Notes under the pieces: model-generated
Told to the model about the DNA's origin: nothing
Databases searched by the model: none
What the model saw: the letters and a program-made list of their open reading frames with translations, nothing else
Translations under genes and position numbers: made by a program
Assembly: GCA_002724975.1 (NCBI GenBank)
Contig: PBQF01000030.1
Location: forward strand, 1-13,592
DNA: 13,592 nucleotides
Direction: 5' to 3'
From: Parcubacteria group bacterium
Lineage (GTDB): Bacteria > Patescibacteriota > Minisyncoccia > Phycocordibacterales > GCA-002724975
Shown: one piece after another, positions 8,189 to 13,592 of the stretch
Numbering within the stretch: position 1 is the stretch's first letter
Layout of the letters: each line of letters begins with the position of its first letter

Positions 8189-8960
8189 TTTCTATCTCTT
8201 TCTTACGTAAGATGCATACAAATGTCGGGGACAACCATGGAGCAACTTTACTGATAACAACTGCAACAAATGCCTTGAAAGTATTCGGTCGAATCATATC
8301 CGTCATCATGTACTTTACAGGTTCCCTAAGTACTTTCGATGTATAATCAATCATTTCAAACGATGAAACCAGCCTCTTTAACTGCCGGTAAGTCACCAGA
8401 TTCTCATAATAGGATTCCTGTCCCCGAAACATCTTTACATAATAATTTGCAACCAATTTTGGCAACCAACTCAAACCCGGCAGATTATGATGTGGCTCAA
8501 TAGGCCATAGCTTGTTGGGACCAGCAAAAAAGCATACACCGCCAGGTTTTAATACTCTATAAATTTCTTTTATAAGGCGTTCTGAATCCGGAACATGTTC
8601 ATACATGTGTGTACATATCACAACATCTACCGATGAGTCCCTAAGCATTACATTCATAGAATCTCCTACCACAAATTTAACACTACGGTCTTTGATATTA
8701 GTTGCGCCAAAAATAACAGCATCCTTATCTATATCCATACCAATAACACTGCCAAAAGATGCTTTCAGATATTTCGTAATCCATCCGGTAGAACAACTCA
8801 TATCCAGGCATGACAGTGAACGGGTATCTACTTGGTAGAAATCCCTGAGTACGGCAATTATTTTCTTCGCTTTTTGTTCGCGCATAGCCCTATCGAACAT
8901 GGGCTCTGGGCGAATCTTCGAATATTCATACTGATAGTTATATTCTTTAATAGCACTCAT
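8175..8960 (-). CDS. Class I SAM-dependent methyltransferase
   Basis: 261 aa, cytoplasmic. It has a Methyltransf_11-type Rossmann fold: motif I LDMSCSTGW (52-60; the usual D-x-GCG-x-G appears as D-M-SCS-TG), GMDID (74-78) for ribose binding, VVGDSM (97-102), VDVVICTHMYEHVPD (111-125) and YRVLKPGGVCFFAGPN (134-149). The C-terminal region (about 155-261) is hydrophobic and basic, and may bind a lipid or carry the acceptor site. The ATG at 8960 is fixed by an in-frame TAA immediately upstream. No good Shine-Dalgarno sequence precedes it (CTGCAGATAA), so initiation may be weak. It is the first gene of the tight run after a 418-bp gap, and it overlaps the radical SAM gene by 14 bp. The acceptor is unknown; small molecules, quinones, lipids and sugars are all possible. 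Confidence 0.92.
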   Translation of the reverse strand: MSAIKEYNYQYEYSKIRPEPMFDRAMREQKAKKIIAVLRDFYQVDTRSLSCLDMSCSTGWITKYLKASFGSVIGMDIDKDAVIFGATNIKDRSVKFVVGDSMNVMLRDSSVDVVICTHMYEHVPDSERLIKEIYRVLKPGGVCFFAGPNKLWPIEPHHNLPGLSWLPKLVANYYVKMFRGQESYYENLVTYRQLKRLVSSFEMIDYTSKVLREPVKYMMTDMIRPNTFKAFVAVVISKVAPWLSPTFVCILRKKEIENGKS

Positions 8961-9066
8961 TTATCTGCAGTTTTTTTAGATTTTATGTGTATACCAAACA
9001 TAGACATTATTCTTCAATCTAATGACAAAATGAGCCAGACTGCAAAAGAAGTTTCCTTTCAAGCAT

Positions 9067-9096
9067 CATATAGCATGTTAAAAACTTATTTGACAA
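9067..9096 (-). promoter_or_regulatory. Candidate sigma70-type promoter for the methyltransferase-led gene run
   Basis: On the minus strand TTGTCA (9096-9091, five of six consensus bases) is followed after 18 bases by TATATG (9072-9067, four of six). It would give an untranslated leader of about 100 bases before the ATG at 8960. Its position in a 418-bp gap ahead of a long co-directional gene run makes a promoter plausible. The match is modest and AT-rich DNA yields such pairs by chance. Confidence 0.3.
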
Positions 9097-9350
9097 CGCA
9101 ATAAGACCCCGTATCAAAACTAATGTATTACGTGTTTGTACATATATACCACCAGAAATTCCCATAGGTGTATGGACTTTTACATGCTAAGATTAGTATG
9201 CTTTGTAACCACTTATTCATGATATTATTAGATTCAATTCTCTTAAGAAACTTTACCACAGGTTATCCATTTATCCCTGAATAATCTCTGCGGTTATAGG
9301 CTTCATAATAAATTCACTCCTAAGACCTCAGCTCTTATAATCCAAAAGAC

Positions 9351-9377
9351 GGGTTTAAAACATTTTGTTTTGTACCC
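9351..9377 (-). terminator. Weak hairpin just downstream of the pyruvate kinase-ATP sulfurylase fusion
   Basis: The perfect inverted repeat AAAACA-TTT-TGTTTT (9357-9371) sits inside a second short pairing, GGGT with ACCC (9351-9354 and 9374-9377), two bases past the fusion's TGA. On the minus strand it is followed within a few bases by GTCTTTTGG, a short T run. This resembles a weak intrinsic terminator, but the stem is AT-rich and the T tract is short, so it may instead only protect the 3' end of the transcript. Confidence 0.3.
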
Positions 9378-9378
9378 A

Positions 9379-11538
9379 TCAATCAACAAATACCTCACTT
9401 CCATTCTTCAGCTCTTCCAGGATAAGCCTTGATACGGATTCACGCATAAACCATTCTGGCAGTATCTTACCTTGTCTAAGTGTTTCTCTGGCCTGGGTTC
9501 CGCTGATTTTCTGATTAAACTCTTTACCATGCTCACATTTACTGGTGTAAGACATGCATTTTTGACAATAATAAACCTCGTCAAAGAAGATTATCTGTAT
9601 CCCAATGTCGCCAACAGTTTCAAGCAGACGCTGCGAAGCATCTGGAGAATAGTAGCTACCTACACCAGTATGGTCCCTGCCTACAACAAAATGACTGCAT
9701 CCATAATTTTTGCGGCAGAGTGCAGTAAACAGCGCCTCTCTGGGACCGGCGTAGCGTGAGTAACTCATGAAACCACCTAGCACTGCCTGGTTGAACGGGT
9801 AGTAGTTCTCAATTAAGTGTTGATAACTCTTAAGAATAATAGAACCGGAGAAATCCCCGGTTTTTTTCGGTCCAATTACCGGGTGTATAAAAATACCATC
9901 ACAGTGATGGTCGCTCAAAGCGGTAAGCTGGAGATATTCATGTGCACGGTGTGCTACATTACGAGTATGGAATCCAACCACTTTCTGCCATTGACAATGT
10001 TCAAAAGTAAGACGGGACTGTGCAGGTGTCATTTCATAAGGTTGGCAGCATTTGAGGTATTCAGACAGCAAGTCTACCTTGCCAGCTAAAAAACAATTAC
10101 TGCGGCTCAACAAACGTAAGACACCCGGATGATCTGTATCGTCAGTACCAAACCATTTTATGGCAAGGTCCTTCAAATTATAAGTAAAACATTCCTCAAT
10201 ATACAGCAATGCCCATATTTTACCTGCGTTTGTCAGTGCAATTGTTTCATGAGGTCTATAGTTATGGGTTTTTTCCGCCGGCAATTGCAGCAGGATTGGC
10301 ATTGGGAAAACAGTTCCATCTGGCAACTTATTCCCAGCTAAAACACTTTCAAGTACTTCACGTCCCATGAAGCCCTCTATAGGTGAGAAGGCTCCCACGG
10401 CAATCTGATGTACATCCATCATTGTACGCTTATCAATGTCGAGCTGTGGCAAACCCTTAAGCGACTGATCTTCACACCCGGAGATTACCCGCCCTATTAA
10501 CCTCCCTCCATGCGGAGTAATCAAACGTGAAGTTGAAAACAGATTCCTCTCCGGAATCGACAAATCCACCTGTCTTTCGTATTGATTAATAAGCGTCCTG
10601 ATCATACTGGCACACCCGACAGGGTGTTTGCCTATGGATGTTTCCGCTGCCAGTACCAAACCATCAGCACCATCCAGCAACGTATTAATCACATCATTAA
10701 CCTCTGCCCTTGTAGGTTGTGAGCTGCTTACCATTGATTCCAATAGATTTGTGGCAACGTATACCGGTAACTTAGATTTGTTCGCAGACTGAATAATCTG
10801 TTTCTGGACAAAAGGCAGACTTTCAAGTGGTATCTCACGAGAGAGATCACCACGATCAATTAAAATTGCATCTGTGACATCTATAATATCGGCAAGATTT
10901 CTCAAACCAATCCGGCTTTCGATCTTAGTAATAATCTCAACATCTTCACCGACAAGACCACGCAACAATTCTACATCGCTCCGATGGTTTGCAAACGACA
11001 GGGCCATGTGCCTGATCCCAAGCCGCAAACATGTCTCTATTGCCGCGTAGTCAATACTTGTTAATGGGGGCATGTGAACAAGTGGAAATATTGAGACCGC
11101 CTTGTTAGACCCGATCTTACCACCACTTAACACGCGACCGCGACAAGTTGGTCCTGTCTCAACTACCTGTAACAGCACGGTATCAAAGTCTATACTTATC
11201 AGGTTACCCACCATTAATTGCTGCAGGACTGAATCGGGGTATAGTGGAACCTTCGTCGTGTTACCCTGCACCGGAGATGTCACTATATCAACCATTTTAC
11301 CGGACTCCAGGTTGACATGCCCCCCCATCAAAGTTCCAGTCCGTACCTGAGCCCCCTGGGTATCAAGGCAAATAGGGATATCAGAATAAGACCGAATCAG
11401 GTTTATATATTCCTCAATCTGTTCAAGCTTTGTGTGCGACAGATTAATACGGAACAAATCTACCTGGAGCTCATCTAGTCGCTTAATGGTACGGGGATTG
11501 AGTGATGCCGGGCCTAACGTACAGAGTATCTTCTTAAT
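9379..11538 (-). CDS. Pyruvate kinase-like domain fused to ATP sulfurylase
   Basis: 719 aa if begun at ATT 11538. Residues 1-325 form a pyruvate kinase A/B core: KKILCTLGPASL (2-13), FRINLSH (29-35), DTQGAQVRTG (59-68, for DTKGPEIRTG), TKIES (204-208) with catalytic Lys205 and metal ligand Glu207, RGDL (229-232) with ligand Asp231, ATNLLESM (262-269) with Thr263, and PTRAEVNDV. The allosteric C-terminal domain is absent. From PHGGRL (342-347) to the end it is a complete dissimilatory-type ATP sulfurylase: HTRNVAHRAHE (524-534), GRDHTGVGSYY (620-630), and a zinc-site-like set of Cys658, Cys661, Cys668 and His670. The reaction is ATP + sulfate to APS + pyrophosphate. In the sulfate motif the usual first Gln is His524. 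With the sulfotransferase upstream, the role is probably sulfate activation for sulfation; the kinase-like half could supply ATP from phosphoenolpyruvate (inference). No ATG, GTG or TTG lies in frame before the first barrel strand; the first is TTG at 11457, which would remove that strand. Confidence 0.88.
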   Translation of the reverse strand: MKKILCTLGPASLNPRTIKRLDELQVDLFRINLSHTKLEQIEEYINLIRSYSDIPICLDTQGAQVRTGTLMGGHVNLESGKMVDIVTSPVQGNTTKVPLYPDSVLQQLMVGNLISIDFDTVLLQVVETGPTCRGRVLSGGKIGSNKAVSIFPLVHMPPLTSIDYAAIETCLRLGIRHMALSFANHRSDVELLRGLVGEDVEIITKIESRIGLRNLADIIDVTDAILIDRGDLSREIPLESLPFVQKQIIQSANKSKLPVYVATNLLESMVSSSQPTRAEVNDVINTLLDGADGLVLAAETSIGKHPVGCASMIRTLINQYERQVDLSIPERNLFSTSRLITPHGGRLIGRVISGCEDQSLKGLPQLDIDKRTMMDVHQIAVGAFSPIEGFMGREVLESVLAGNKLPDGTVFPMPILLQLPAEKTHNYRPHETIALTNAGKIWALLYIEECFTYNLKDLAIKWFGTDDTDHPGVLRLLSRSNCFLAGKVDLLSEYLKCCQPYEMTPAQSRLTFEHCQWQKVVGFHTRNVAHRAHEYLQLTALSDHHCDGIFIHPVIGPKKTGDFSGSIILKSYQHLIENYYPFNQAVLGGFMSYSRYAGPREALFTALCRKNYGCSHFVVGRDHTGVGSYYSPDASQRLLETVGDIGIQIIFFDEVYYCQKCMSYTSKCEHGKEFNQKISGTQARETLRQGKILPEWFMRESVSRLILEELKNGSEVFVD

Positions 11539-11544
11539 AATTAA

Positions 11545-11552
11545 TTTCCTTT
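11545..11552 (-). promoter_or_regulatory. Ribosome binding site supporting an ATT start for the fusion gene
   Basis: AAAGGAAA on the minus strand. The GGA core ends 8 bases before ATT 11538 (reading ATT-AAG-AAG-ATA-CTC-TGT) and 5 bases before the in-frame ATT at 11541. The frame is closed just upstream by TAA at 11553. The site therefore points to initiation at one of these ATT codons and not at TTG 11457, which is about 90 bases away. ATT initiation is rare but known (for example infC). Confidence 0.5.
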
Positions 11553-11666
11553 ATACTCTTACAACAATCAGCTGCTAAATTTTCCGGGATCAGTTGCAGG
11601 CACACAAATAATTCCCATTGTGTATGGAATTTACTACTGATTCTCCAAAAACTGACATAGTTTACT

Positions 11667-11954
11667 TCACAAACCATTTATGTTACCAATGCTCCGTCTT
11701 TTTGACAAAAACCCATGGCCTTGGTGAAATTTCTGTGCATTTATTTTATGTCCCTGAGTGACGGTTTCTACAACATAAACATCATTTACTCTAAACCATT
11801 CAATACCCTCTGCATCAAGATGCCTAATTCACTGTATTTGAAACTTTTCAAAAATCCCTATTAACCTTACCTTACCCAGGCCAGGTGTCATCTTTTCATC
11901 TGTGTCAAAATTTCTGCCAAAGTAATAACAGCTGTAAACGTAACTATTTTCCGC
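11667..11954 (-). pseudogene. Decayed reading frame in the gap after the sulfotransferase
   Basis: Reading on past the sulfotransferase TAA in the same frame gives 95 codons interrupted only by one TGA (11829-11831) before a final TGA at 11667. The text is protein-like: CYYFGRNFDTDEKM, TPGLGKVRLIGIFEKFQ, stop, IRHLDAEGIEWFRVNDVYV, VETVTQGHKINAQKFHQG. The second part has no start codon and no ribosome site. I do not recognise the family. It could be the eroded remnant of a deleted gene, or a once longer C-terminus of the sulfotransferase. The sulfotransferase already ends where that fold normally ends, so a separate remnant is more likely. An AT-rich sequence keeping a frame this long by chance is possible, so this is tentative. 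The rest of the 416-bp gap (11539-11666) holds only the leader of the fusion gene. Confidence 0.35.
11680..11708 (-). promoter_or_regulatory. Candidate extended -10 promoter for the pyruvate kinase-ATP sulfurylase gene
   Basis: On the minus strand TTGTCA (11708-11703) is followed after exactly 17 bases by TAACAT (11685-11680), immediately preceded by TGG, an extended -10 element. It would give a leader of about 135 bases before the ATT start at 11538. It lies inside the end of the decayed frame. The -35 hexamer is the same TTGTCA as in the candidate promoter at 9091-9096, so the two may respond to the same factor. Confidence 0.35.
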
Positions 11955-12920
11955 TTATTCCTGCTCGGATTTTAATATCATTTCGTGCCATAGAGATTCT
12001 GTTCCATAACCCTGTTGAAGCAATAAATCACCACAAATTTCTTGGAATTCTCTCACTAAATTGAGCGGCCATTTCTCCCATTTCTGGAGTCGGTCGGCTT
12101 TGGATTCGTGCAAGCGCTTTCCTGAAAGCTCATCATTATATTGGAATTCAGCCTGGTAATTATTAGAGAATTTTGTCAAATTCTTCAAAAAATTATTAAG
12201 AGACTCATATTCGTTAGAACTTTCAAATAAACTTTCATATTTTACAATTGTAGCATTTGGATTTTTTTTGATTGTTTTTATAGCGTATTCAGTTTGAAAA
12301 CGCCATAGCCAGCAAATCCGCTGAAATGTAGAAAACTTGTTCCATCTATGAGAAAAAGGATCATCTGGAAATATCTTCGCGCTTAATCTAGCATGAGGAA
12401 GATAAAAAAGCGGATCAGACATAGTATAAATGGTGGTAGCCTGGATATTAAGATAGGAACGCACCCAGTTTCTTCCATCACGAATGATAAAAACTGTTTT
12501 TGAGTTAGGAAAAACAAGAGGAATAATATCAATTAAGCCCGCTAACTGCAGATTTGACTCTATGTAAATGTCTTGTTTTAATTTGGAGATATAATCATGA
12601 CGGAGTAAATAAAGTCTTTTTGCCGCTTCTTCTTCATCTATTTTTCCTCGTTGCCTGGCTATAGTTATGCTCCTCATATTTCCCAAAGAGAACAGTTTTC
12701 CAATAGTCATATTAAAGAAGCCAAAATCTATAAGTTTATGAATAAAATTACTTTTATTCCTGTAGAAATCGTAAAAGTCGTCGACCCTCCAGATATCAGG
12801 CTCTTGGACAGAGTGACAACTCTTAAACGAAACAGCTAATAATACAGAAAGAAACTTTGTGGCAGTTCGTCCGCCAGAAGTAATAAAAATGCACTTTTTC
12901 TGTATGCTAAACTCCTTCAT
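11955..12920 (-). CDS. PAPS-dependent sulfotransferase family protein
   Basis: 321 aa. The family transfers sulfate from PAPS to hydroxyl or amino groups of sugars, lipids or proteins. The P-loop-like 5'-phosphosulfate loop TSGGRTATKFLS (14-25) lies in the first strand-loop-helix. The 3'-phosphate site VFIIRDGRNWVRSYLN (143-158) carries Arg147 and Ser155. Between them is a helical insertion (about 45-115), and the tail ends LLLQQGYGTES as in related Sulfotransfer proteins. There is no signal peptide, so action is cytoplasmic. The gene is markedly AT-rich compared with the fusion gene downstream, which may point to separate acquisition. The ATG at 12920 has no Shine-Dalgarno sequence before it. 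A TATAAA ends three bases upstream, so a leaderless transcript is conceivable. AAGGAG instead falls in codons 2-3, but the downstream in-frame codon it would serve is ATA. With ATP sulfurylase next door, the sulfate donor pathway is nearly local; the APS kinase is not in the window. Confidence 0.88.
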   Translation of the reverse strand: MKEFSIQKKCIFITSGGRTATKFLSVLLAVSFKSCHSVQEPDIWRVDDFYDFYRNKSNFIHKLIDFGFFNMTIGKLFSLGNMRSITIARQRGKIDEEEAAKRLYLLRHDYISKLKQDIYIESNLQLAGLIDIIPLVFPNSKTVFIIRDGRNWVRSYLNIQATTIYTMSDPLFYLPHARLSAKIFPDDPFSHRWNKFSTFQRICWLWRFQTEYAIKTIKKNPNATIVKYESLFESSNEYESLNNFLKNLTKFSNNYQAEFQYNDELSGKRLHESKADRLQKWEKWPLNLVREFQEICGDLLLQQGYGTESLWHEMILKSEQE

Positions 12921-13049
12921 TGATTTATAAGTTCAAAAGTCAGGTAATCTAATCAATGCCTCTTTGTTATTATTTTACTACTTTTTAATGTTGATACTAA
13001 ACTTAGTTTGATTTATGAAATGATTAACTGTTTTGGAGGTCATCTTTTG

Positions 13050-13061
13050 CTGTCATGACAG
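13050..13061. repeat. Perfect 12-bp palindrome CTGTCATGACAG
   Basis: CTGTCATGACAG is a perfect inverted repeat in the 187-bp gap between the YfhO-like gene and the sulfotransferase. The gap's surroundings are very AT-rich. It could be an operator for a dimeric regulator, or chance. It is too short and lacks a T tract to be a terminator. Confidence 0.25.
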
Positions 13062-13107
13062 ATATTATTTATCTTTTTCTCTTTAAAGGGAACAGTTGTA
13101 TTCTGGC

Positions 13108-13592
13108 TTAATGTTTCTTCAGCCCTGATATATTAGATACAAGGATTATAAGGGATGTGCTAACAATCGTACACAGGCTGAGTTTTATACCAAGATTGAA
13201 AGGGGATGGGTCGTATACAAATTTTACTATATGTTTACCTTCAGGGACCACAACCGCCCTCAAGACAGTATTTGCCTTCATGATTTTTGTTTCTTCCCTA
13301 TCAACAGAAGCTTTCCATCCCGGATAGAACAAATCACTGAAAACCAGAATACCACTTGATGGAGAGGAAACATTTAAAATAACCTTTTGCGGTGAATATT
13401 TCTTAATCTCAACAACGGCACTGCCATGAGCACCAGTCGATAAGCCTCCCAATCCAACAGGTTCTTCATCAAGCACCACAACATCCTTTGGGCTGAAATC
13501 TTTACTCTTCAAAAGTTCAAGAGCTTGTTCCTTATTATTAACTACTTTGTAATCTGAAACAAAGAATGCACGAGGCAATGACTCTTCATTCT
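13108..13592 (-). CDS. YfhO-like membrane protein, C-terminal part (cut by window edge)
   Basis: The final 161 codons of a gene entering from the right edge. The frame stays open to base 13592, reading NEESLPRAFFVSDYKVV at the edge. This matches the segment that in YfhO-family proteins begins the C-terminal beta domain (x-N-x-x-x-LPRA-x-FV). Next come VILNVSSPSSGILVFSDLFY, PGWKASVDREETKIMKANTV and LRAVVVPEGKHIVKFVYDPS, the family's extracytoplasmic sheet domain. The last membrane helix is LGIKLSLCTIVSTSLIILVS, followed by a short basic tail. The full proteins are large multi-span, GT-C-like membrane proteins, some implicated in adding sugars to lipid-linked or teichoic polymers. A TTG at 13578 could look like a start, but the sequence upstream continues the same domain, so this is a fragment. 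The neighbourhood suits glycan assembly. Confidence 0.85.
   Translation of the reverse strand, partial: NEESLPRAFFVSDYKVVNNKEQALELLKSKDFSPKDVVVLDEEPVGLGGLSTGAHGSAVVEIKKYSPQKVILNVSSPSSGILVFSDLFYPGWKASVDREETKIMKANTVLRAVVVPEGKHIVKFVYDPSPFNLGIKLSLCTIVSTSLIILVSNISGLKKH

Larger units (their letters stand above)
8961..9378 (-). other. 418-bp intergenic region between the ATP-sulfurylase fusion and the methyltransferase
   Basis: No convincing gene. On the minus strand it holds a weak hairpin directly after the fusion's stop (9351-9377) and a candidate promoter (9067-9096). It also holds an 11-codon frame at 9306-9271 (MKPITAEIIQG) preceded by AGGAG ten bases upstream, and a 30-codon frame opening MNKWLQSILILACKS near 9219 with no ribosome site. 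The tiny frames may be remnants of a lost gene or chance. On the plus strand the only long frame, overlapping 8832-9104, runs antisense through the methyltransferase and has no ribosome site. Confidence 0.5.

Noticed and set aside
8832..9104. Plus-strand 90-codon frame across the methyltransferase start
   Set aside because: It runs antisense to a well-supported gene for half its length, has no ribosome site and shows no recognisable motif.
9271..9306. An 11-codon frame MKPITAEIIQG with AGGAG upstream
   Set aside because: Too short to support as a gene; spacing to the ribosome site is long. Kept only as a note on the intergenic region.
11455..11457. TTG 11457 as the start of the fusion gene
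   Set aside because: It would remove the first pyruvate kinase barrel strand, which is clearly encoded just upstream in the same frame, and no ribosome site precedes it.
11862..11888. Short direct repeats (CTTAC twice, CCAGG twice) in the gap after the sulfotransferase
   Set aside because: They are only five bases each and not spaced like a regulatory array or insertion-site duplication.
12968..13014. Small inverted repeat ACTAA-AC-TTAGT near 12996
   Set aside because: A five-base stem in AT-rich DNA is expected by chance, and it has no T tract.

Overview
The window is a moderately AT-rich bacterial segment in which every supported gene lies on the minus strand. I count ten genes, two of them cut by the window edges. 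The content (glycosyltransferase, formyltransferase, sulfate activation, sulfotransferase, flippase-like membrane protein, radical SAM enzyme, CotH/VTC/DUF4956 module, YfhO-like protein) is typical of a cell-surface polysaccharide or envelope-modification locus. I cannot assign the organism from this sequence. AT-rich, environmental, probably Gram-negative bacteria such as anammox planctomycetes carry gene mixtures like this, but that is only a weak inference. I see no tRNA, rRNA, CRISPR array, complete insertion sequence or transposase.

In transcription order (right to left): the C-terminal end of a YfhO-like membrane protein (13592-13108); a PAPS-type sulfotransferase (12920-11955); a 416-bp gap holding an apparently decayed reading frame and a candidate promoter; an unusual fusion of a pyruvate-kinase-like domain to ATP sulfurylase (11538-9379), which seems to start at ATT; a 418-bp gap with a weak hairpin and a candidate promoter; then a tight gene run. 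That run is a class I methyltransferase (8960-8175), a B12-binding radical SAM enzyme (8188-6692), an LPG-synthase-type/UPF0104 membrane protein (6636-5716), a DUF4956 membrane protein (5691-4996), a membrane-anchored CotH-kinase/beta-helix protein (4921-2105), a VTC-type polyphosphate polymerase domain protein (2133-1393), a family 2 glycosyltransferase (1370-459) and a formyltransferase-fold enzyme (462-1, cut by the edge).

Two functional themes stand out. First, the fusion enzyme can make APS and the sulfotransferase can use PAPS, which suggests sulfation of a glycan or lipid; the APS kinase joining the two steps is not in the window. Second, the DUF4956, CotH/beta-helix and VTC genes are consecutive, with an overlap between CotH and VTC. 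This suggests a surface module built around phosphoryl transfer or polyphosphate. The most unusual items are the pyruvate kinase-ATP sulfurylase fusion (domain architecture, start codon and altered sulfate-binding motif) and the CotH-beta-helix/VTC/DUF4956 cassette.
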